Shown piece by piece: positions 12,101 to 20,846 of a DNA stretch of 64,000 nt (position 1 is the stretch's first letter; each line of letters opens with the position of its first letter). Under the pieces are notes generated by a model. That model was not told the origin of the DNA. It saw only the letters and a program-made list of their open reading frames with translations, and made no database searches. The position numbers and the translations under genes are program-made. Source of the DNA: Mesaphorura yosii. Its lineage: Eukaryota > Arthropoda > Collembola > Poduromorpha > Tullbergiidae. The stretch lies in the NCBI GenBank assembly GCA_009869945.1, contig WIXG01000085.1:185095-249094 (forward strand). The letters are read 5' to 3'.

Positions 12101-13725
12101 GTCAACAGAGCAGCTACGGTAGCACTAGTGGTGTGGAGTCAAGCACGCCGGGCTTCCCGACGTGCCCGCCAACGCCCTACTTGAATAGGCCATCGTCGCC
12201 TGCGTACAAGCCACCAAGGAGCCCGAAGGCTGCTCGAAAGGGCGTGGGCACACCGACAGTGTAAGTAAACACTTTCTATGCTACTATACCGCTACTGTGC
12301 ACAGGCGCAGGAAATATTTCTTATCTTATCTTTTGTTATCGTTCCCGTACCGTGCGAAAGTGAATTTCGTATTCATAATCCATACGAACCCGGCCGTGTA
12401 ATAATTCATTCATTCAACGTCATTGCCTTGACGGTTGACGTTGACTTGGACACCTGCGCGCGTGTGCACATTTTTGAATCATTTAAAGTCAAATCGTATT
12501 GTGTAATGGATCCGGAGCCTGAACTTGTGCCAGAACTTCAGCCTTCGCCTGAGCCCGATTCTGAACTCTCTCCTTCTTCTCCCCACAGCACCGTCAGTGA
12601 ATGGACACCCGTTTCCACCACCGCGAGTCAAGACTATGGCAGCACGCGGGCCCAGACCCCCGTCAACCCACGGCCTGTGTACATGGTCGAGTCAGAAGTC
12701 AAGTTCGCCCGCGACATATCGCAATACTGGTACAAGGCCAATGCGTCTCGGGAGGAGACGATAAGTGCGCTTCGCTATCAGCCTTCCGGCAGCTTCATCA
12801 TCCGCAACTCCAACTCGTTTCCCGGTGCGTACGGACTTGCCGTCAAAGTAAATGACGGCATGACGACGGAGGATTCGGTCCGCCACTTCCTCATCGAACC
12901 CACGAAGTACGGGGTCAGGCTACGGGGCAGCGCCGTGGAACCCGTATTCGGTTAGCGAAAGGCACAGCTATTATGACCCAAGACTGGACACTTTGACCTT
13001 AGAGCTAACGAGTTTTTGTTGCTTGAATTAGGTTCATTGTCTGCACTTGTGTACGCGCATTCAATTGAGCCACTCGCCTTGCCCACGACGTTGGCGCTGC
13101 CTTCGGGCGACAGCGTTTTGCCCAGTTCACAGGCGCAGTCAACCACCTCGCATCTACTCACGCAAGGAGCAGCATGTCAGCTTCTGTTCATTGGTAATTA
13201 CGAGCCATGAATTTCCAATTATTAGACAATTCAGACCTATTGTTGTAGTCACATTTTGTCTTTTTTGTGATGAATGCAGGTGTCGTGGGAGTCGAGCTGA
13301 TCACAGGCGATGATGCGATCAAGCGAGGAATCGGGGCAGTTGTCGGCACATCCACGCCCACGGTCGTCTCCCTTAGACTCTCCAAACACGGCCTCACTCT
13401 GACCGACATCCTGCGCCAAAGGTTCGTAGAGTTCGTACCGTGCTTGTATTTGCACAGACTTGCTTCCTTGCTAACTGCTGTATTTGAAATTTCGTGCAGA
13501 TTCTTCCGCCTGCACTTCCCTCTGGATGGGATTTCTTACGCCGCCGTCGACCCGGCCAACAAGAGCATTACGTACCGAAATGCGTCCTGCAAGATCTTTG
13601 CTGTCATTGCCCGAGCCCCCACCGCCCTCGAGAACTCGTGCGTCGTGCTTGCCGAGCTGGAGGAGGGACAGCCGGCGAACGCGATCGTGGCCTTCATTCA
13701 GCGAGTCATTGCATGGCAGACTTAA
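3110..13725 (+). CDS. TNS: Tensin (C1, disordered region, SH2, PTB), longest isoform
   Basis: Nine coding exons fit in frame: 3110-3193, 4526-5026, 7925-8000, 9000-9256, 10648-12260, 12589-12950, 13032-13193, 13280-13421 and 13500-13725, giving 1140 residues. A basic N-terminus (VRTRKKKIS) leads into a C1-like zinc finger at about residues 35-80. Then come ~800 residues of Gln/Ser/Pro/Arg-rich disordered sequence, an SH2 domain from about residue 890 (phosphotyrosine-binding Arg in GSFIIRNSNS) and a C-terminal PTB domain (RRFFRLHFPLDGISY). Tensins link integrin tails to actin at focal adhesions; SH2 binds phosphotyrosine partners and PTB binds integrin NPxY motifs. No PTEN-like phosphatase/C2 region appears between C1 and the disordered part. 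The acceptor of the large exon is a NAGNAG. The first exon is inferred from its ATG, phase-0 donor and basic sequence. Confidence 0.85.
6906..7064 (+). other. TNS: Candidate alternative first coding exon of tensin (53 codons)
   Basis: ATG at 6906 opens a 159-base frame ending exactly at a GTAATT donor in phase 0, matching the phase-0 acceptor of the tensin exon at 7925. It cannot be an internal exon after 5026, because an acceptor at the TAG just before 6905 would be out of frame. A separate start with its own leader is therefore the best reading. The peptide (MHDRYADQSYSIHKYNFRDF...) would replace the C1 domain. Confidence 0.55.
9604..9661. repeat. Short inverted repeat with internal direct repeats
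   Basis: ATTCTACGA at 9604-9612 is mirrored by TCGTAGAAT at 9653-9661. The 13-mer CGATAAACTGTCG occurs at 9610-9622 and again at 9643-9655. Related ATAAACTGT and CACCTCACAATGA words lie nearby within the same tensin intron. It may be a decayed small mobile element or a local duplication; I see no transposase. Confidence 0.5.
10210..10362 (+). other. TNS: Candidate alternative first coding exon of tensin (51 codons)
   Basis: ATG at 10210 starts MAGTGGRDPSFSVITTLYK and runs 51 codons to a GTAATA donor in phase 0. The tensin exon starting at 10648 accepts phase 0. Spliced together they give a tensin without C1 but with the whole large exon, SH2 and PTB. The frame is rich in Asp, Gly, Gln and Ser, like the rest of the disordered region. 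Confidence 0.55.
12506..12588 (+). other. TNS: Possible start of an SH2-PTB-only tensin isoform
   Basis: An ATG at 12506 opens an acidic, Pro-rich frame (MDPEPELVPELQPSPEPDSE...) that runs without a stop into the SH2 exon in the correct frame. Initiation here would give a short tensin resembling vertebrate TNS4/cten, which has only SH2 and PTB. The same bases are also an ordinary intron end with a good acceptor at 12588, so this is a possibility only. Confidence 0.3.
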
Positions 13726-14032
13726 GCGTTGAGCGAGCAGTATTACTCCTGAGACACGTGGCCTTGTGGCCGACCGACCCCGTTCACTCTTCGTGTTCAT
13801 CATCGTCCACACCCACGTTGTGTTCTTAACTCTCTTTCCTTACCTTACCAATGCCTTAGCCTTGGATAATTCAAGATGCCATACTCGACGAGAATCAGCT
13901 TTAAACCCTGCCTTAGCAATTGCGCCTTATCCTTACACATGAGTTGTGCGTTGATTTATTAGCTAATGCAATTTCAATTGTACGTTGTTCAGTCACACGG
14001 CAAATGTCAAGTTCTTGTTTGCTAATTTTAGT

Positions 14033-14038
14033 AATAAA
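14033..14038 (+). promoter_or_regulatory. Poly(A) signal AATAAA of tensin
   Basis: It lies about 310 bases after the tensin stop and only 27 bases before the stop codon of the opposite-strand MYCBP-like gene. A minus-strand AATAAA for that neighbour lies at 13955-13960, so the two 3' UTRs overlap. Confidence 0.6.
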
Positions 14039-14064
14039 ACAGTACGTTAGTCTTTAAATCACTA

Positions 14065-15549
14065 TCACTCCTCCACAGACCAGTTCGATGGCGAGTGCGC
14101 GCCCGCGTCCAGAATGCTTGGCAGCCAGCTGAATTCCTCCACCGGCTCAGAATTTGACTTGTATGTCCCTGGCAGGGGTGTCTTCAAGAGCGCCTGTGGT
14201 TTCTCGACCTGTGACTTTACCGCCACGATGATATTTTCGTAAAACAAGCTGTCTTGATCTTGTTCTTCGTATGTCGCACCTGTATCAGGCTGGTCAGGCT
14301 CCAGTGGTCCCGGCGAAAGGTGTCGTGTCCAGAATTCGGGCCCAATACAATTATCACTGAACTGTCCGCACGGATTATAGCCCAGGCCTCGCATGGCGAG
14401 GATGCGAGAGATGGAGATCTGCACGTGTGACTCATGGCTCTCTTCGTCCTCTTCCTCCTCTCTGTCGCCACTTACGTGCAGCTGCGACTTTTTAAGCACG
14501 GATTTTCCTTTGTGTCCACCGTGGCTATGCTTCTTCTTGCTTTCCCTGCCACTAAGCGTCTCCGCGCGGGGCATTTTGGACTTGATTGACTTGGACTTGC
14601 TTGACTTAGATTTGGATTTGAACTTGGACTTGCTAGGACTTCTCGGAGACCTCATCTTTGTGGCGATCGGTCCGTCTTCGTCTTTCACTGCAGGCTCTGA
14701 TCGGTGAAGATGTCCAGTCTCTTCTTCGTCTGCTTCTTCCTGCTGCTCGTCCTTCTCGTTGTCCATGCCACCGAGTTGGTAGCTACTTGGCTGCGGGGAT
14801 GTTTCGGTGGAGTGGTCAATAAGGAGCTCGCCTTCAGGACTGAATTTCAAACGGTGTTCGTGTTCCACTTGAACTCCTTCCCAGGCTGTCATCGTTGGAG
14901 TCACTACGACCTCATTCTCCGCCTGTTTATCTTCCACTTCATTAGTTGCCGTATTCAGCGGCGGAGGAGGCTTGTCCTTATTTTGCAGAGTGTGGACTGG
15001 AGCGGTCTTCGAGCTGTGACTTGGTACTGGATTCGTGGAAGAATCGCCACAATGAGCACGGGCAGGTGTCTCTTCTAGAATCGGTGAAGTTGGAATCTCG
15101 ATAGCTTTGCCAACCGTGCTTTGCCTCTGGCCTTGCATTCTGTTTTTTAATTCCTCATACTCAGTCGCCACCTGAACAACCTCGTCCCGGAGCCGTTCAA
15201 TCTCCGCTCGCATGTCTCCCGGAGCCTGACCTGCCCGACTCCACAAATACTGGCGAATCCACTCAATAGAGTTCTTCGGCTTGATCGGCTCATTGTACAA
15301 CGCGTGAAACACTTCGATGAATACTTTGATCACTCCACTCTCATCCATAAACCGAGTGAAGCGACCGCGTTCAGAGTCCAGCTACGGATCGTTTAATAGA
15401 AACAAAAAGATGTCGCCCGATCCATCACACACAATCACAAACGTGTCAACTGGGTTCTCTTTTGACGACAGAAGTCAAGAAAGCAGAAAGCTCACCTCGT
15501 AAGGAAATGCAAGTGACGACTTACGTCGATCCTCTCTTCGTTCAGCCAT
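14065..15549 (-). CDS. MYCBP (AMY-1)-like protein with a long disordered tail
   Basis: Two exons, 15496-15549 (18 codons) and 14065-15381, join in phase 0 to give 456 residues. Residues ~19-80 follow the c-Myc-binding protein fold: SERGRFTRFMDESGVIKVF, then HALYNEPIKPKNSIEWI, then a coiled coil (RAEIERLRDEVVQVATEYEE). MYCBP is normally only about 100 residues; it binds Myc and AKAP-type anchoring proteins. Here ~370 further residues are low-complexity, with acidic blocks and a Lys/Ser-rich basic block. The tail is continuous with the head in one exon, so it is not an annotation fusion. Function beyond the MYCBP head is unknown. Confidence 0.75.
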
Positions 15550-16320
15550 AATGGCTAGATTTATGCTTTGAATACTGGAACAATAATACTACAACCCGAT
15601 GAACCAAATGTCAACTCGAATTGTGATTGACTCAATCAAATTTTATCAAATTTTGCCCAAAGGTGCCACACATTATCAGCCATTGAGCATTTCAAGGAGT
15701 TCCGAGGAGGCTTGCGATGAAAGAGGTTTCTAAACATTATTTCTTTCAAGCTTGTGATCATGGTTTTTTGGTATACTGCTAAATCGTAGGTTACTATGAG
15801 AATTGTGAGACCAACCGGCGAACCAATCCTCCATTTGCGACGTCCGGGATTGAATTTAAATGTGAATTCAGCTCAAACTGCAGTGACGTGCTTTACTTCT
15901 CACTCTTGTGATAACAATCTGCACTTACATTGCTTCTCATTTGTTCTCATTTGCATAAAAATTGCGATCGAGCAACTGTCAACCGTCGACCCTGCATCAA
16001 TACTCAGTATGAGTGTTTTGCTTTCTGCTGATTAATTCCACTCAACTTGACGAGCACACTGCTGAACTGCGCATCTTGAGTCTAAATGTCTTTGGTGCTG
16101 GCGTCCAATTGATCTAAATGATGCCATGTGTTTGAATTGAGTCATTGCTCCAATTTACTCTCGCTACCGAGATTCATTTTATATTTATAGCCTTTTGTTT
16201 CAACTTTCAATCCGCCTGCTGCACTGCATCTGTCGCTCTTTCTCTTTCCCGTGTCGCTTGTCGCTACTTTGCTTTTGTCAACTCAATTGGGCTGATTTTT
16301 CGAATTGAGTCCAGGTCAAA

Positions 16321-17391
16321 ATGGCAAGCGCAAGCGTATGCACTTGCACAGTGATTGTGTTGCTCGTCTCGATTGGTGCCAGTGTCCTGTGCCTTCGCCT
16401 GGACTCATCCAACTCGACCACATCCCTGAACCTGGCTCAGAACCCAATCTGGAGGCAATTCCAACCGAAGCTCGTACGTCTCGTCGATTCATTCGAGCGC
16501 GTCTGCCGGAGCCTGAATGTGGCCTCCTTCAATCGGGGCGCGGTGGAAGCGGAGCTCCAGTCTTGCTTCCGGGCGCCGATTCGAGAGCTGACGGAGATTG
16601 TGACCTCTCGTGACACGGAAGCCATTGTCCAGCTTGTGACCATCGTCGAGAAACTCAAACCTGGCGCGAGCCCTTCCGCCACAAAGGCGACGGCGGTTCC
16701 GTCCATTTCGCAAGCGGAGATTGAGCTCCTCCGCGTGCACATGGTCGAGCCCATTTGCTTCTTTACCTCTTCGATCCTGGACTGCTTCAGCCCGCACTAC
16801 AGTCGCATCATCGAACAGTGCACGAGCGACCCGGAGGGCAAAGCGATGCAGTACTCGGACCAAATTGTGATCGCGGTTTGCAAGAACAACGGATCGAGAT
16901 TGATTGGTAAGCCCACCGAACGCGTCTATTCGACCTTTCGACCTCGTGCCTCGAATTTAAAGTAAAAAATAATGCCATTAGATTTTCTGGAGACTGGTGG
17001 CATCGAGTGCATCGGCCAATATTTCAATAGCACCATGGATTGTCTCAACAAACAATCCATGTCATTCTCTGACTCGATGGACCTCCTGAAATACAAACGG
17101 CAGCCCGACTCCCTGACGGAGCTGTGTGGAGACTTGAACGACATTCACAGCTGCCTGACCACCAGTCTTAGCAGCTGCCGACGCTCGGAGCCTACCCGCA
17201 TAATACGAATGATGCTGAACGAAGTTCACGAGTGGACGGTGGGTGCTTGCTTGAGCATTGGGTCTTCTGAGGACAAGGGCAAGGCGCACGCTTACTCTCA
17301 TGCAGGCGAGAACAACATCGGGCTGCCTTTTATTACAATGTTTTTAATTTTGCCAGTGTTTCGTAGTTTTATACGTTTAGTTCTGCATTAA
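16321..17391 (+). CDS. Secreted Cys-rich protein, probably GPI-anchored
   Basis: Exons 16321-16906 and 16982-17391 join in phase 1 to give 331 residues. An N-terminal hydrophobic signal segment (VIVLLVSIGASVLCL) and a C-terminal hydrophobic segment (GLPFITMFLILPVF) after a small-residue stretch suggest export and a GPI anchor. Between them are about a dozen cysteines in helical-looking sequence, probably disulphide-bonded. I do not recognise a family; insect hemolymph-protein DUFs of similar layout came to mind but I cannot confirm a match. Its stop codon overlaps that of the convergent gene on the other strand. Confidence 0.7.
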
Positions 17392-18423
17392 ACTATTCGT
17401 GCTTCGTTAACTTTGCCTATTTTAAGAAGTTCGGTAGTTTCTTCAGATACGATTTGATCACCCGAACCCGATTCAGTTACTGCAGCTACTGCTGTCACCT
17501 CTTCTGCGCCCTCAGTTTTGGGATCCTCGGCTGCTGGGGTAGTGGAATCCGTTTCTTCTTCGGCTTCAGCGTCTGTTGGCTCTGAGTCTTGGCCCTGCTG
17601 AGTTTCGGATTCTGGGGCGTCAGTCGTTGGTTTTTTTCCTGCCTTCTTTTCGGTTCTTTTCATTTTCTTCATCTTAAGCACTGGCTCCGTCTTCGGAAGC
17701 TGTTCCATCTCTTTCGTTTCATAAAACTCGTCTGGTTGTGATTCCCTTGTCCTCCTCCCGTATAGTCCCACCCCGCCTCCATACGAATGCCCATTGACTC
17801 CCATTGGAGTGTAGCTGGCCATATTCCAGTTGCTTACCAGAGCGTTGATTGAATCGCTTAAAAGAAATCCAGCTTCATTAGCTTTAACCCAGCTTTAGCT
17901 TCAAAACTTAAACCCGTGAAATCGTCTCTTACCCCAAATCCAAGTAGTAAGCCTCGTACATCGCTCCTCCCAGCGTCCGCGTGCCTCCAAGAGGCGTCCC
18001 ACGCCAGCGTTTAAGCACGATGTAGTGACCATCGCCTGGTGAGTAGTTTACGTCCTGAAACAGGATGAAATGCTTTCCCGTGTCGACTGTCGGCGTCTGG
18101 AAGATTGGGCCGCTCTTCTGGTTAAGGTAGCTGTAGTACTGCGTGCCTCCGACGCCCGTCACGCGCTGAAGGACCTTGTTCGTCGTGTCCACAATCTCAC
18201 CGTTGAGGTTAATCATTCCAGAGGGAAGCGAAGCCATGCGAGTGGCCGGGTACACGGAACTCATGGACCCGATGCGAGTCGTCGCTTCTCCGCCTACTCC
18301 GACGGTACCGTACCGCGAGCCTGCGATTGTGCCGCCGGCCCAGTACGCATGGGACGGCAACGGCACGCACAGTGCGAGAACAAAACTCCAAACTAGGATC
18401 AACATTGTTACAGCTTTAAGCAC
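17388..18423 (-). CDS. Secreted protein with acidic low-complexity tail, unknown function
   Basis: Exon 1 (17933-18423) ends in phase 2 at a GTAAGA donor. Exon 2 (17388-17856) follows a polypyrimidine-AG acceptor, giving 319 residues. A clear signal peptide (MLKAVTMLILVWSFVLALCV, cleavage probably near SHA/YW) precedes a Gly/Tyr/Thr-rich globular part of about 140 residues. The last ~100 residues are disordered: a short Lys-rich block, then a Glu/Thr/Ala-rich acidic tail. If the intron were retained, a TAA would end the protein right after the globular part, giving a 164-residue form without the tail. I do not recognise the family. Confidence 0.7.
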
Positions 18424-18513
18424 TAAAATACCGATGAATCAAGCTGAGCTAGAAAATTGGGTTCAGCCGAATAAGTGTGTCGATGGTGACGACGAGGAAT
18501 GATCGTAAAATGA

Positions 18514-18519
18514 TTTATT
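18514..18519 (-). promoter_or_regulatory. Poly(A) signal of the CaMK gene (minus strand)
   Basis: TTTATT on the plus strand reads AATAAA on the minus strand, about 180 bases past the kinase stop codon at 18700. Confidence 0.5.
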
Positions 18520-18699
18520 GTACAAAATAAGTGTCAATATGATTATGATTATGTTGATGGTCGAGTATTCAGAGTCATGCATGGAAGCACCCAGAAATCC
18601 AAATTCAAATTTGTCGAGTAGACTAATTCAGTGACTCATCCCAGAGCACCGCCCCGCGGTGGCTGACCGGGCAAGGAGCTTATTGGTGCTTGGCCATGG

Positions 18700-20846
18700 C
18701 TACTTGTCGGGCGTCACGGCCCCGGCCACACGTTGAGCAGCAAGCACGGCATGGGTGGCCGCCTTAAACTTGCGCTTCGCGTTGAACTCGCGGATTCGCT
18801 TCTGTGTGCCCTCCAAGTGAGTATCCTGCGCCGACTGGCCACGCACCCACGGATTGGCCAGCGCCTGTGAGGCGGTGGGTCGCTTTGCCGCATCCACCGT
18901 CATCATTTGCATTACGAGGGCCTTTGCAGGCTCCGAGATTTCGTCCCAGTACGGACTCTCAAACTCGTAGTCGCCCCGCACAATCTTCCGCGTGACACCG
19001 ACCTCCCCGTTCTCGTCCCAGAACGGCTCGTAGCCACAAAGTAAAATGTAGAGCACGACTCCGAGAGACCAAATGTCTGCAACGCATTACAAAGATGCAC
19101 ATTGTTACTGTTTACATTTCAAAGTCAAGACGAGAGGCAAAGCATAAAGTCAAGATTTCTTAATTGCAAGCTAATTGACATGTTTGCTTTACGCGGCTAT
19201 TTATAGAAGACGCAACGGGTCTCACCTACTGCGGTGTTGTACGGAAACTTCTGAATCACTTCTGGTGCTGTAAAATAAATCAACCGACAAAAACTGTAAC
19301 TGCAGCACGTAGTGAAAGATGAGGTTGCCATTATTTGTTTGTAAAGTAGCTTACCGCAGTATCCGATCGTCCCGCAGAATGTCATCATGATTGTGTCCTC
19401 ATCAAACGACTTGGCGAACCCAAAGTCGGAAATCTTGACGATTGAGTCCTCCGAATTGGTCTCGTACAAAATGTTCTCCGGCTTTATGTCGCGGTGCACG
19501 ATTCCTTGTCCATGCGAGTACTGAAAACATAAAATTGTTGAATCTCTTGTCGTAATGTTCATCATTGCTGCATTCAAATTCATAGTCGCATCGTAACTCA
19601 CTTCTAAGGCACTAAGTACTTGGTACACTACTCGGGCCGCTTCCTTCTCGCTGTAGTGCCCTTTCCGCACGATTCGGTCAAAAAGCTCGCCGCCCTCCGC
19701 CAAGTCGAGGACGATGTACACTTCTTTCGGAGATTCGTAGATGCATTTGAGCTGGACAATGTTGGGATGGTGGAGCCGGAGCAAGGCATTGATCTCCGAG
19801 CTGATGACCTTCCGCCGCTTTCCTTGGCCCTACAACACAGCATGATATATTTTTTTGCCACTAAATCACATGGGACGTAGAATTCGAATTGGGCATCTCA
19901 TTTCACTGTCACACCACATTATATCTCCGTCGTGAAATCTCAATGACGATTCTCGGAATCATTAAGAATCGGAATGCAGAACATAAATCCAATTTCGCCA
20001 ACTCGATCAGCGCGAACACATATCCACTAGCTACTAGACAGTATGGGAATTATGACGCGCCAATATTTCGCAATCTCCGTCTCAATGATCTGCTCCGGCA
20101 GCAGCCAAGACGAACGCAATGCAGCAGCACGTCATTCCTCAAGACGCAAGACGTGCACGTAACGTGAAGTTATTTTGAAGGCTTTTCCTACTTGGATTGC
20201 TATGATTGCGAATTGCGTGCAAAAAGGCTGCTACATCGTCATCCACGTTATAAAACTATGGAATTTTGCAGGCCGTATTAAGCATTAAGCGTTGAAGCTG
20301 GATTTAACCTTGAAATTGCATGCGGTACTCGTAAATAAATAAAGTTGTTAAATACTTGATGTTCACTACAAGCCAAGCCAGCCAGCAGACATGAGCCTTG
20401 CAATCAGCTTAAGTTAAGGCAAGATTATCACATGCATCCGTTTAATCGCTGTACTTATTATTATGAGATCAAGTTTAATTTATTGCTCGTGTCTCTTCAT
20501 CAAAGCATGCTTTGGCTGATTATGCAGAAACTCGCAGCGTCGATGCTCGCCTCGCGTTCTTACCTCCTTCTGGATAACTTTGCAGGCCCACTCCGTCTGC
20601 GTCAACTTCTCTCGGCAGCGGTACACGCACGAGGTCACACCTCTGGAATGCAAAACAAACAGGATTAACCTTCATTTGACCGCAGATGCCGATCAACTCC
20701 AGATTCAGCACATTCGCCTGCACAAGGCCATGGGAAGTATTCACCAGGCGGACTTACTTGCCCATGACTCCTCCGATTAAGTAATCGTCAAAGAATTCTC
20801 TCTCCTTGACGCGACAGTCGATCCAGAACGTCTCGCTCGCACTCAT
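18700..20846 (-). CDS. CAMK4: Ca2+/calmodulin-dependent protein kinase, CaMKIV-like
   Basis: Six coding exons (20758-20846, 20564-20642, 19602-19829, 19355-19520, 19226-19267, 18700-19076) join in frame to 326 residues. All core kinase elements are present: glycine loop GKGVTSCVY, ATP-binding Lys51, catalytic HRD with Asp143 (GIVHRDIKPEN), DFG with Asp164, activation-loop TFCGTIGYCAPE and the DIWSLGVVLYILLCGYEPFW helix. After the kinase domain, a short basic helix (KRIREFNAKRKFKAA) resembles the CaMKIV autoinhibitory/calmodulin-binding segment. Such kinases phosphorylate Ser/Thr in response to Ca2+/calmodulin. The protein stops soon after this helix, shorter than vertebrate CaMKIV (about 470). 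Start chosen at the ATG in the most 5' exon found; a further upstream exon cannot be excluded. Confidence 0.88.
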
